Shown: positions 1-5,190 of the stretch, one piece after another
Layout of the letters: the number at the start of each line of letters is the position of its first letter
Position numbering within the stretch: position 1 is the first letter of the stretch
From: Rubrobacter sp.
GTDB lineage: Bacteria; Actinomycetota; Rubrobacteria; Rubrobacterales; Rubrobacteraceae
Length of the DNA stretch: 9,419 nt
Assembly (NCBI GenBank): GCA_016781725.1
Contig: JADDPU010000294.1
Span: 1-9,419 of the forward strand
Direction: 5' to 3'
The notes under the pieces: generated by a model
The model's input: the letters and a program-made list of their open reading frames with translations, nothing else
Told to the model about the DNA's origin: nothing
Databases searched by the model: none
Position numbers and translations under genes: made by a program

Positions 1-97
1 GGCGCATGCAGTCGGTGCAGATGGGCCGCCCGCAGGTTGCGCACGAGACGCGCGTCTCCCTCTTCGGGTGGCGGTAGCAGTGCATGGTCTCGGCCAT
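1..97 (-). CDS. N-terminus of a zinc-finger rhomboid-type membrane protease (partial)
   Basis: Only the first 32 codons are in the window; the gene continues past base 1. The peptide starts MAETMHCYRHPKRE and carries a six-ligand Cys/His pattern: C7, H10, C19, C22, C27 and C30, with CGRPIC in the middle. From family knowledge, this B-box-like zinc finger commonly precedes the rhomboid intramembrane serine protease domain in actinobacteria. The protease domain itself, with its catalytic Ser and His, lies outside the window, so the call is by leader only. The ATG at 97 shares its A with the hspR stop (TGATG), and a GGAAGG ribosome site sits 7 bases upstream, so translation is probably coupled to hspR. 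A second in-frame ATG four codons later is a possible start. The context suggests a membrane quality-control role induced with the chaperones. Alternative: another membrane protein that uses the same zinc-finger leader. Confidence 0.7.
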   Translation of the reverse strand, partial: MAETMHCYRHPKRETRVSCATCGRPICTDCMR

Positions 98-504
98 CAG
101 GTTCCCTTCCGGTCCCGCCCGCTGTGCGCCAGCTCGCCGCGGGGCATCAGGACGAGCTCTCGTTTGTAGCTCCGGTGCACCTCCGCTAGCAGGCGACCGT
201 GTTCCAGTTCCTTATCCCTCAGTTCTTCGCGCAGGATACGGTTCTCGGCCTCGAGCTCCGATACGTGCCGCTCGAGGTCGAGGACCTTCCTCACCCCGGC
301 TAGGTTCATCCCCATCTCCTGGGTGAGCCGCTGTATGTAGCGCCCGAGGTCCACGTCCTCCTGGCTGTAGAGCCTGGTGTTCTTGATGCTCTTGCGCGGG
401 CGCAGCAGGCCCTTCTGTTCGTACATCCGCAGCGTCTGGGGATGCACCCCGATAAGCTCGGAGGCCACCCCGATCATGTAGACCGGCCGCTTCCGGAGGC
501 TCAC
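97..504 (-). CDS. hspR: HspR, MerR-family heat-shock repressor
   Basis: 135 residues, a usual length for HspR. Residues 8-35 hold the MerR helix-turn-helix (ASELIGVHPQTLRMYEQKGL), followed by the wing containing TRLYSQEDVD (residues 43-52) and a dimerisation region with NLAGVRKVLDLE. A long charged coiled coil follows from about residue 76 to 112, then a basic tail. The VHPQTLRMYE stretch is characteristic of HspR rather than of metal-sensing MerR proteins, and the usual metal-binding cysteines are absent. In Streptomyces and Mycobacterium, HspR binds HAIR inverted repeats and represses the dnaK operon with DnaK as co-repressor; autoregulation here is inferred from that. The start is GTG, overlapping the dnaJ stop as GTGA. 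An AAGGTGG ribosome site lies about 7 bases upstream, inside dnaJ. The gene is last of the chaperone block, as in Streptomyces. Confidence 0.95.
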   Translation of the reverse strand: MSLRKRPVYMIGVASELIGVHPQTLRMYEQKGLLRPRKSIKNTRLYSQEDVDLGRYIQRLTQEMGMNLAGVRKVLDLERHVSELEAENRILREELRDKELEHGRLLAEVHRSYKRELVLMPRGELAHSGRDRKGT

Positions 505-1628
505 GACGATCCCACCTTCCTGAACAGACCTTCCCTTACGTCCTCGTCCCGCTCCTCGGCGAGGGCCTCCAGGATCTCACGCTCCCGCCGCTTGAGCTTC
601 TTCGGCACCACGACGCCTACCCGCACTATGAGATCCCCCCTCTCCCCGCCGTTCGCCCGGGTCTTGGGAGCCCCGGCGCCCCTGACCTTGAACTGCTTGC
701 CGTCCTGCGTCCCGGCGGGCAGCCTGAGCTTGACAGTCCCGCCCTCGGGCCGCGGGACCTCGATCTGGGCCCCCAGGGCCGCCTCGACGAAGCTGACCGG
801 CACCTCGACCACGAAGTCGTCCCCACGCCGCTTGAAGACCGGGTGCTCCTCGACCCGCGTCACCACGTAGAGGTCACCCGCGGGACCGCCCTTCTTGCCG
901 GCGCTACCCCTGCCGGGGACCCGTACCCTCATGCCATCCCTCGCCCCTGCCGGTATCCTGACCTTTACCTGGCGAGTACTGCGAATCCTGCCGTTGCCCC
1001 CGCAAACGGAGCAAGGCTTCTCGATGATCCTGCCCTCACCTCCGCACCTCGAACACGGCGTCGAGAGCGCGAAGAACCCCTGATCCCGGCTCTGCACACC
1101 CCGCCCACCGCACTCGGGACACGTCCGCGGCGCCGTACCAGGGGCGGCACCCGTCCCCCGACACTCGCCGCAAGACTCCTCCACTGGCACGCCGACCCGC
1201 GTCGTAACCCCTTCCAGGGCGTCTTTGAACTTCAACTTCACGCTTACCGTTACGTCTTCGCCCTTGGTTGGCGTCCTGGTCGTGGTAGAGGCGGTACTCG
1301 CCCTGCCGAAGATATCGCCGAGGTTTCCGAATCCGCCGCCGAAGAGATCCGAGAGGTCCTCGAAATTCGCGCTTTGGGTTGGCCCCTGGCCGGCGCCCTG
1401 AGAGCCGAAGAAGTTGCGGGGGCCTTCGTCGTATTCCCTGCGTTTCTCGGGGTTCGAGAGGATCTCGTAGGCGTGTTGGATCCCCTTGAAACGCTCTTCG
1501 GCGTCTTTGTCGCCAGGGTTGGCGTCAGGGTGGTACTTGCGCGCCAGCCTGCGGTAGGAGCGGCGGATCTCCTCCTGGGAGGCCCCCTTGGATACCTCTA
1601 GAACCTTGTAGAGATCCGGCCGCTCCAT
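501..1628 (-). CDS. dnaJ: DnaJ, type I Hsp40 co-chaperone
   Basis: 375 residues, full length for a class I (type A) DnaJ. The J domain covers about residues 4-68, with the catalytic HPD at 33-35 that stimulates DnaK ATPase. A Gly/Phe-rich linker follows (about 73-110), interrupted by a Ser/Thr patch. Next come four zinc-finger repeats with cysteine pairs at 153/156, 170/173, 192/195 and 206/209 (CGECRGTG, CPECGGRG, CSRCGGEG, CSVCGGNG). After these is the beta-rich C-terminal substrate-binding region, with ending HPVFKRRGDD, LPAGTQDGKQFKVRG and GDLIVRV. It delivers unfolded cytoplasmic clients to DnaK. The ATG at 1628 comes 3 bases after the grpE stop with only a weak CAGG site, so translation is probably coupled to grpE. 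The stop overlaps hspR by 4 bases. Because it sits next to hspR, it is likely the stress-regulated DnaJ; a second dnaJ elsewhere in the genome is possible. Confidence 0.97.
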   Translation of the reverse strand: MERPDLYKVLEVSKGASQEEIRRSYRRLARKYHPDANPGDKDAEERFKGIQHAYEILSNPEKRREYDEGPRNFFGSQGAGQGPTQSANFEDLSDLFGGGFGNLGDIFGRASTASTTTRTPTKGEDVTVSVKLKFKDALEGVTTRVGVPVEESCGECRGTGAAPGTAPRTCPECGGRGVQSRDQGFFALSTPCSRCGGEGRIIEKPCSVCGGNGRIRSTRQVKVRIPAGARDGMRVRVPGRGSAGKKGGPAGDLYVVTRVEEHPVFKRRGDDFVVEVPVSFVEAALGAQIEVPRPEGGTVKLRLPAGTQDGKQFKVRGAGAPKTRANGGERGDLIVRVGVVVPKKLKRREREILEALAEERDEDVREGLFRKVGSS

Positions 1629-1631
1629 ACC

Positions 1632-2267
1632 CTAAACCTGCTTCGCAACCACGACCTTGGCCGGCCTGATGGCCTTGCCGTTGAGCAGGTAGCCCCTCTC
1701 GAAGGTCTGGAGGATGGTGCCCTCTTCGTGTTCCTCTGAGGGGCGGCCCATGACGGCCTCGTGGACGTTAGGGTCGAAGGGTTGCCCGTCGGAGGCTACG
1801 GGCAGGAGCCCCTCGTTGCCGAGCACCTCAGCGAGCTGGTTGCGGGTGACCAGCACGCCCTCGCGGATATCCCCGCCGGCCTCTAGGGCGCGGTCCAGGT
1901 TATCCAGGACGGGCAGGAGCTCTTGCACGAGCCGTTCCGAGGCCATCGAGTGCACGCGGGCGCGCTCCCGCTCCAGACGCTTGCGCGAGTTCTCGAACTC
2001 GGCCTTCAGGCGGCGCAGGGCGTCGAGGTACTGGTCGCGCTCCAGGCGCGTGGCCTCGAGTTCCTCAAGGATCCGCGCCAGCTCGTCCCCGGCTGCGCCG
2101 GGCTCCTCCGTGAGGACGGGGTCTGACAACACCTCCTGGGCGTCCTCCCCGGGTGTATCCGGAGCTTCCGGGGTGGCCGGGTCCTCGGGGGAGCCCTGGG
2201 CCTCCTCGACCGGGTCCTCGGCGTGCGGCGCCTGGTCGGGGTCTCGCTTGTTCTCCTCGCTGCTCAA
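1632..2267 (-). CDS. grpE: GrpE, nucleotide exchange factor for DnaK
   Basis: 211 residues. The first 60 or so are acidic, rich in Pro, Glu and Asp, and probably disordered. A long helical, coiled-coil region follows at about 60-130, containing LDALRRLKAEFENSRKR and LLPVLDNLDRAL. Residues 160-211 form the beta-wing domain that opens the DnaK nucleotide cleft. It carries the GrpE signature: FDPNVHEAVM, EEGTILQTFERGYLLNGK, then IRPAKVVVAK. The protein drives ADP/ATP exchange on DnaK in the cytoplasm and may act as a thermosensor, as in other bacteria. The start appears to be TTG at 2267: no ATG, GTG or TTG lies in frame between the dnaK stop and this codon, and the next in-frame Met is residue 108. 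An AGGAGG site lies 11 bases upstream, slightly long spacing. The gene is in the same frame as dnaK. Confidence 0.96.
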   Translation of the reverse strand: MSSEENKRDPDQAPHAEDPVEEAQGSPEDPATPEAPDTPGEDAQEVLSDPVLTEEPGAAGDELARILEELEATRLERDQYLDALRRLKAEFENSRKRLERERARVHSMASERLVQELLPVLDNLDRALEAGGDIREGVLVTRNQLAEVLGNEGLLPVASDGQPFDPNVHEAVMGRPSEEHEEGTILQTFERGYLLNGKAIRPAKVVVAKQV

Positions 2268-2302
2268 AACTCCGTAGTCCTCCTGTTGCTGCTGACCCGC
2301 GG

Positions 2303-2332
2303 GGGCGGCCTGGGTCTCTATACCGGCCGCCC
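2303..2332 (-). promoter_or_regulatory. Strong stem-loop in the dnaK-grpE gap
   Basis: On the minus strand GGGCGGCC is followed, after 14 bases, by its perfect complement GGCCGCCC. GGT and ACC inside the loop can add three more pairs with a two-base bulge. It begins 13 bases after the dnaK stop and ends 18 bases before the AGGAGG of grpE. There is no T-run, so it is unlikely to be a full intrinsic terminator. By inference it could be an RNA-processing or mRNA-stabilising element, or a partial attenuator, making DnaK more abundant than GrpE and DnaJ. The symmetry is seen directly; the function is not. Confidence 0.55.
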
Positions 2333-2345
2333 TCCGCCGTTGGGG

Positions 2346-4250
2346 TTACCTGCGGTCCTGGCCGTCTTCCTCGTCGTCCACGACCTCGGCGTCCTCTACC
2401 AGGTCGTCGGTGTCCGTGGCACCCGAGGCGCTCGCCTCCTGCTCCTGCTGGGCCTGGCTGTAGAGGGCCTCGGAGAGCTTGTGGGAGGCAGTCAATAGCG
2501 CCTCTTGCTTGCTCTTGATCTCCTCGATGTCGCCGCCGGCGAGCGCCTCCTTGGTCTCCTTTATGGCCTGCTCTATCTCGAGCTTGGTGTTCGGGTCGAC
2601 CTTGCCGTCCACGTCCTTGAGCGAACGCTCGATGGAGTAGACCAGGTTGTCCGCGTTGTTGCGGACGTCGGCCTCCTCGCGGCGCCGCCGGTCCTCCTCG
2701 GCGTGCGATTCGGCGTCCTGCATCATCTGCTGGATCTCCGCGTCGGAGAGGCCGCTCGAGGCGGTGATCGTGATCCTCTGCTCCTTGCCGGTCCCGAGGT
2801 CCTTGGCCCCGACGTTCACGATGCCGTTCGCGTCGATGTCGAAGGCTACCTCTATCTGGGGCACACCCCTCGGTGCCGGCGGGATGCCCACGAGCTGGAA
2901 GTTGCCGATCAGCTTGTTGTAGGCGGCTATCTCGCGCTCGCCCTGGTAGACCTTGATCTCGACCGACCCCTGGTTGTCGTCGGCGGTGGTGAAGGTCTCC
3001 GCCTTGCGCGTGGGTATGGTCGTGTTGCGCTCGATGAGCTTGGTGAAGACCCCGCCCTTGGTCTCTATGCCCAAAGAGAGCGGCGTGACGTCGAGGAGCA
3101 GCACGTCCTTGACCTCGCCCGCGAGCACGCCGGCCTGGATGGCGGCCCCGGCGGCGACGACCTCGTCGGGGTTGATGCCCTTGTGGGGCTCCTTACCGGT
3201 GATCTCCTTCACCTGCTCCTGCACCGCCGGGATGCGGGTCGAGCCGCCGACCAGTATCACCTGGTCGATCTGGCCCGGCTGCAAGCCCGCGTCCTGCATA
3301 GCCCGGCGCACGGGGCCCGCGGTGGCCTCGACGAGGTCGGCGGTCAGGTTGTTGAACTGCGCCCGGGTGAGCGTAAGGTCCATGTGCTTGGGGCCGTTCT
3401 GGTCGGCGGTGATGAAGGGAAGGTTTATGGAGGTGCTCGTAGTGGAGGAGAGCTCCCTCTTGGCCTTCTCGGCCGCCTCGACGAGGCGCTGGGCCGCCAT
3501 CTTGTCCTTGGAGAGGTCTATGCCCTCGGCCTTCTTGAACTCGGAGACCATCCACTCGACGACCTTGGAGTCGAAGTCGTCGCCGCCGAGGTGGTTGTTG
3601 CCGCTGGTGGCCTTGACCTCGAAGACCCCCTCGCCAAGCTCGAGTATCGAGACGTCGAAGGTGCCGCCGCCAAGGTCGAAGACGAGGATCGTCTGGTCCT
3701 GCTCCTTGTCCATGCCGTAGGCAAGAGACGCCGCGGTCGGCTCGTTGATGATGCGCTTGACGTTAAGCCCGGCGATCCTGCCGGCGTCCTGGGTGGCCTG
3801 GCGCTGGGCGTCCTCGAAGTAAGCGGGGACCGTGATCACGGCGTCCGTTACCTCCTCGCCCAGATACTCCTCGGCGTCCCTCTTGAGCTTCTGAAGGGTC
3901 ATCGCGGAGATCTCCGGCGGCGAGTACTCCTTGTCGTCGACCTGGATGCGGACGTCACCACCAGGTCCCGACTTGACTACGTAGCCGACGCGCTCGGCCT
4001 CGGCCTTCACGTCGCTGTAGCGGCGGCCCATGAAGCGCTTGATCGAGTAGACAGTCCGCTCCGGGTTCGTGACGGCCTGCCTGCGGGCGAGCTGCCCTAC
4101 CAACCGCTCCCCGCTCCTCCTGTCGAACGCCACCACCGAAGGCGTCGTCCGCTCCCCCTCGGAGTTGGGGATCACCGTAGGGTCCCCACCCTCCAACACG
4201 GCAACGCAACTGTTCGTAGTGCCAAGGTCTATTCCTATGCTCTTGCCCAC
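2346..4250 (-). CDS. dnaK: DnaK, Hsp70 chaperone
   Basis: 634 residues from the GTG at 4250, or 636 from the ATG at 4256. The GTG is preferred because GGAGG lies 7 bases before it but only 1 base before the ATG; it also gives the family-like N-terminus MGKSIGIDLGTTNS. In 636-residue numbering, the ATPase domain shows IDLGTTNS (9-16), VPAYFEDAQRQAT (143-155), NEPTAASLAYG (171-181), the phosphate loop FDLGGGTFDVS (193-203) and LVGGSTRIP (335-343). The interdomain linker is DVLLLDVTP (384-392). A beta-sandwich substrate domain (about 393-500), a helical lid and an acidic tail (DAEVVDDEED) follow. It is an ATP-driven cytoplasmic refolding chaperone working with DnaJ and GrpE, and probably HspR co-repressor. 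First gene of the operon. The stop is TAA at 2348-2346. No key residue looks missing. Confidence 0.98.
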   Translation of the reverse strand: MGKSIGIDLGTTNSCVAVLEGGDPTVIPNSEGERTTPSVVAFDRRSGERLVGQLARRQAVTNPERTVYSIKRFMGRRYSDVKAEAERVGYVVKSGPGGDVRIQVDDKEYSPPEISAMTLQKLKRDAEEYLGEEVTDAVITVPAYFEDAQRQATQDAGRIAGLNVKRIINEPTAASLAYGMDKEQDQTILVFDLGGGTFDVSILELGEGVFEVKATSGNNHLGGDDFDSKVVEWMVSEFKKAEGIDLSKDKMAAQRLVEAAEKAKRELSSTTSTSINLPFITADQNGPKHMDLTLTRAQFNNLTADLVEATAGPVRRAMQDAGLQPGQIDQVILVGGSTRIPAVQEQVKEITGKEPHKGINPDEVVAAGAAIQAGVLAGEVKDVLLLDVTPLSLGIETKGGVFTKLIERNTTIPTRKAETFTTADDNQGSVEIKVYQGEREIAAYNKLIGNFQLVGIPPAPRGVPQIEVAFDIDANGIVNVGAKDLGTGKEQRITITASSGLSDAEIQQMMQDAESHAEEDRRRREEADVRNNADNLVYSIERSLKDVDGKVDPNTKLEIEQAIKETKEALAGGDIEEIKSKQEALLTASHKLSEALYSQAQQEQEASASGATDTDDLVEDAEVVDDEEDGQDRR

Positions 4251-4257
4251 GCGCATA

Positions 4258-4262
4258 CCTCC
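4258..4262 (-). promoter_or_regulatory. Ribosome binding site that decides the dnaK start
   Basis: GGAGG on the minus strand. It is separated by 1 base from ATG (4256) and by 7 bases from GTG (4250). Normal spacing is about 5-9 bases, which favours the GTG. Confidence 0.7.
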
Positions 4263-4288
4263 GAAATCAAGTTATCTCAATTGCCGGT

Positions 4289-4317
4289 AGTATAAAATCT
4301 TAGTGTCCTATGTGCAA
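4289..4317 (-). promoter_or_regulatory. Predicted sigma-70-type promoter of the dnaK operon
   Basis: On the minus strand a -35 box TTGCAC (4317-4312) is followed after exactly 17 bases by a -10 box TATACT (4294-4289). The -10 matches the consensus at 5 of 6 positions, the -35 at 3 of 6, including the key TTG. A run of six A bases lies just upstream of the -35 (4324-4319) and could act as an UP element. The expected transcript start is near 4282, giving a 5' leader of about 30 bases with GGAGG near its end. This fits a housekeeping-sigma promoter under repression, as known for HspR-controlled operons, rather than an ECF-type heat-shock promoter. Confidence 0.6.
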
Positions 4318-4318
4318 G
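4298..4318. promoter_or_regulatory. Weak candidate HspR operator (HAIR-like)
   Basis: The HAIR consensus is CTTGAGT-N7-ACTCAAG. Here the plus strand reads TCTTAGT, seven bases, GTGCAAG, which matches 8 of 14 consensus positions. It overlaps the dnaK -35 box and half of the spacer, the right place for repression. The match is poor and could be chance. I found no better HAIR in the 154-base gap, and no CIRCE element. Confidence 0.25.
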
Positions 4319-4401
4319 TTTTTTCGTTGCGGCGAGAGACTACAGAGGGGAGTTCTAATGGGGTAGGATAGAGGGGTCTCTGCGGGTGGGGGAGTAAGTT
4401 C

Positions 4402-4420
4402 TGGGAGGTTGTGGGAGGTT
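4402..4420 (+). repeat. Tandem duplication of a ribosome-site sequence at the response-regulator start
   Basis: TGGGAGGTT occurs at 4402-4410 and again at 4412-4420, a 10-base period. The first copy is 2 bases before the GTG at 4411 and 11 before the TTG at 4420; the second copy is only 1 base before that TTG. Neither start has ideal spacing, so the true start of the regulator is uncertain by three codons. Confidence 0.6.
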
Positions 4421-5109
4421 TGGACGAGACCATCTTGATAGTCGATGACGACGCGGCGCTTCTCGAGGTGACGTCCATAGTGCTGGCGTCGGAGGGATAC
4501 AGGGTGTTGACGGCCGAGGACGGGGCCGAGGCGCTTGGCCTGCTGGGTCGGGAGGGCTTGGATCTGGTGGTGCTAGACATCATGCTGCCGCGGATGAGCG
4601 GGTTCGAGGTCCTAAAGAAGATGCGCGAGCAGAGCGACATACCCGTGGTCTTGCTCACTGCCAAGAGCCAGTCCGTGGACAAGGTAGTCGGCCTCGAGCT
4701 CGGGGCGGACGACTACATAACCAAGCCCTTCGACACCAAGGAGTTGCTGGCCAGGATCAAGGCCATCCTTAGGAGGTTCGGGCGGGACGGCAGGGGCCGG
4801 GAGGGGGTGTTGAGGCTCGGCCAGTTGGAGTTGGACCCGAACGGCTACACGGTGAGCCGGGCCGGGGTGCCGCTGGAGTTGACGCCGACGGAGTTCAAGA
4901 TACTGACGCTCCTGATGCGGCGTCCGGGGCAGGCCTTCACGCGCGCCCAGATCTCCGAGGCCGTCTCCACGGGTTCGCACTACCTCGCCAGCCGCTACAT
5001 AGACGTCCACATCAGCCGCTTGCGGGCCAAGGTCGAGCGCGACCCGTCCAAGCCTGAGGTCATACAGACGGTCCCGAGCGTCGGCTACCGGGCCGCCAGG
5101 CCCGTCTAG
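4411..5109 (+). CDS. OmpR/PhoB-family response regulator
   Basis: 232 residues, normal for the family. The receiver domain covers about 6-120: acidic pair D12/D13, phospho-acceptor D56 in VLDIMLPRMSG, conserved T83 and K105 in ITKPF. The C-terminal winged helix (about 135-232) shows LTPTEFKILTLLMRRPG, a recognition helix containing RYIDVHISRLRAKVE, and VGYR near the end. It is a cytoplasmic DNA-binding regulator phosphorylated by the kinase encoded next to it. The start is GTG at 4411 or TTG at 4420; both keep the whole receiver domain and neither has ideal ribosome-site spacing. It is divergent from dnaK. The kinase follows in the same frame after the TAG stop. I did not find a convincing promoter on this strand. 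It resembles PhoP, WalR and MtrA proteins generally; orthology to any one cannot be decided by eye, so no symbol is given. Confidence 0.95.
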   Translation: MGGLDETILIVDDDAALLEVTSIVLASEGYRVLTAEDGAEALGLLGREGLDLVVLDIMLPRMSGFEVLKKMREQSDIPVVLLTAKSQSVDKVVGLELGADDYITKPFDTKELLARIKAILRRFGRDGRGREGVLRLGQLELDPNGYTVSRAGVPLELTPTEFKILTLLMRRPGQAFTRAQISEAVSTGSHYLASRYIDVHISRLRAKVERDPSKPEVIQTVPSVGYRAARPV

Positions 5110-5119
5110 AGGTCCCGAC

Positions 5120-5124
5120 GGAGG
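5120..5124 (+). promoter_or_regulatory. Strong ribosome site with no standard start codon after it
   Basis: GGAGG followed by AGAGCG and then ATA at 5131, in frame with the sensor kinase. Spacing to the ATA is an ideal 6 bases. There is no ATG, GTG or TTG in frame between the regulator stop (5109) and the GTG at 5191. Either the kinase starts at a non-standard codon here, or this purine run is incidental. Confidence 0.4.
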
Positions 5125-5190
5125 AGAGCGATAGACAAGAGGATCGATAGAAGACTGCTGCCGGCCCTGAGCTTCAAGGCGAGGATCTTC

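Noticed and set aside
843..1601. A 252-codon plus-strand frame opposite dnaJ
   Set aside because: Shadow of dnaJ; the J domain and all four zinc-finger repeats are read on the minus strand.
2505..4295. A 596-codon open frame antisense to dnaK
   Set aside because: Long antisense frames opposite dnaK are a known artefact of GC-rich codon bias. The translation is low-complexity (Leu, Val, Gly, Asp, Arg) with no domain, and dnaK on the other strand is unmistakable.
4318..4324. T-run as part of an intrinsic terminator in the divergent gap
   Set aside because: No stem-loop precedes it and both flanking operons run away from it. It is better read as an A-tract upstream of the dnaK -35 box.
4354..4359. 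TCTAAT as the -10 box of the response-regulator promoter
   Set aside because: The only TTG-like -35 (TTGCGG at 4327) is 21 bases away, too far for a sigma-70 promoter.
4257..4410. CIRCE (HrcA operator) in the dnaK promoter
   Set aside because: No TTAGCACTC-N9-GAGTGCTAA-like repeat is present, and control by the encoded HspR is the expected mode.
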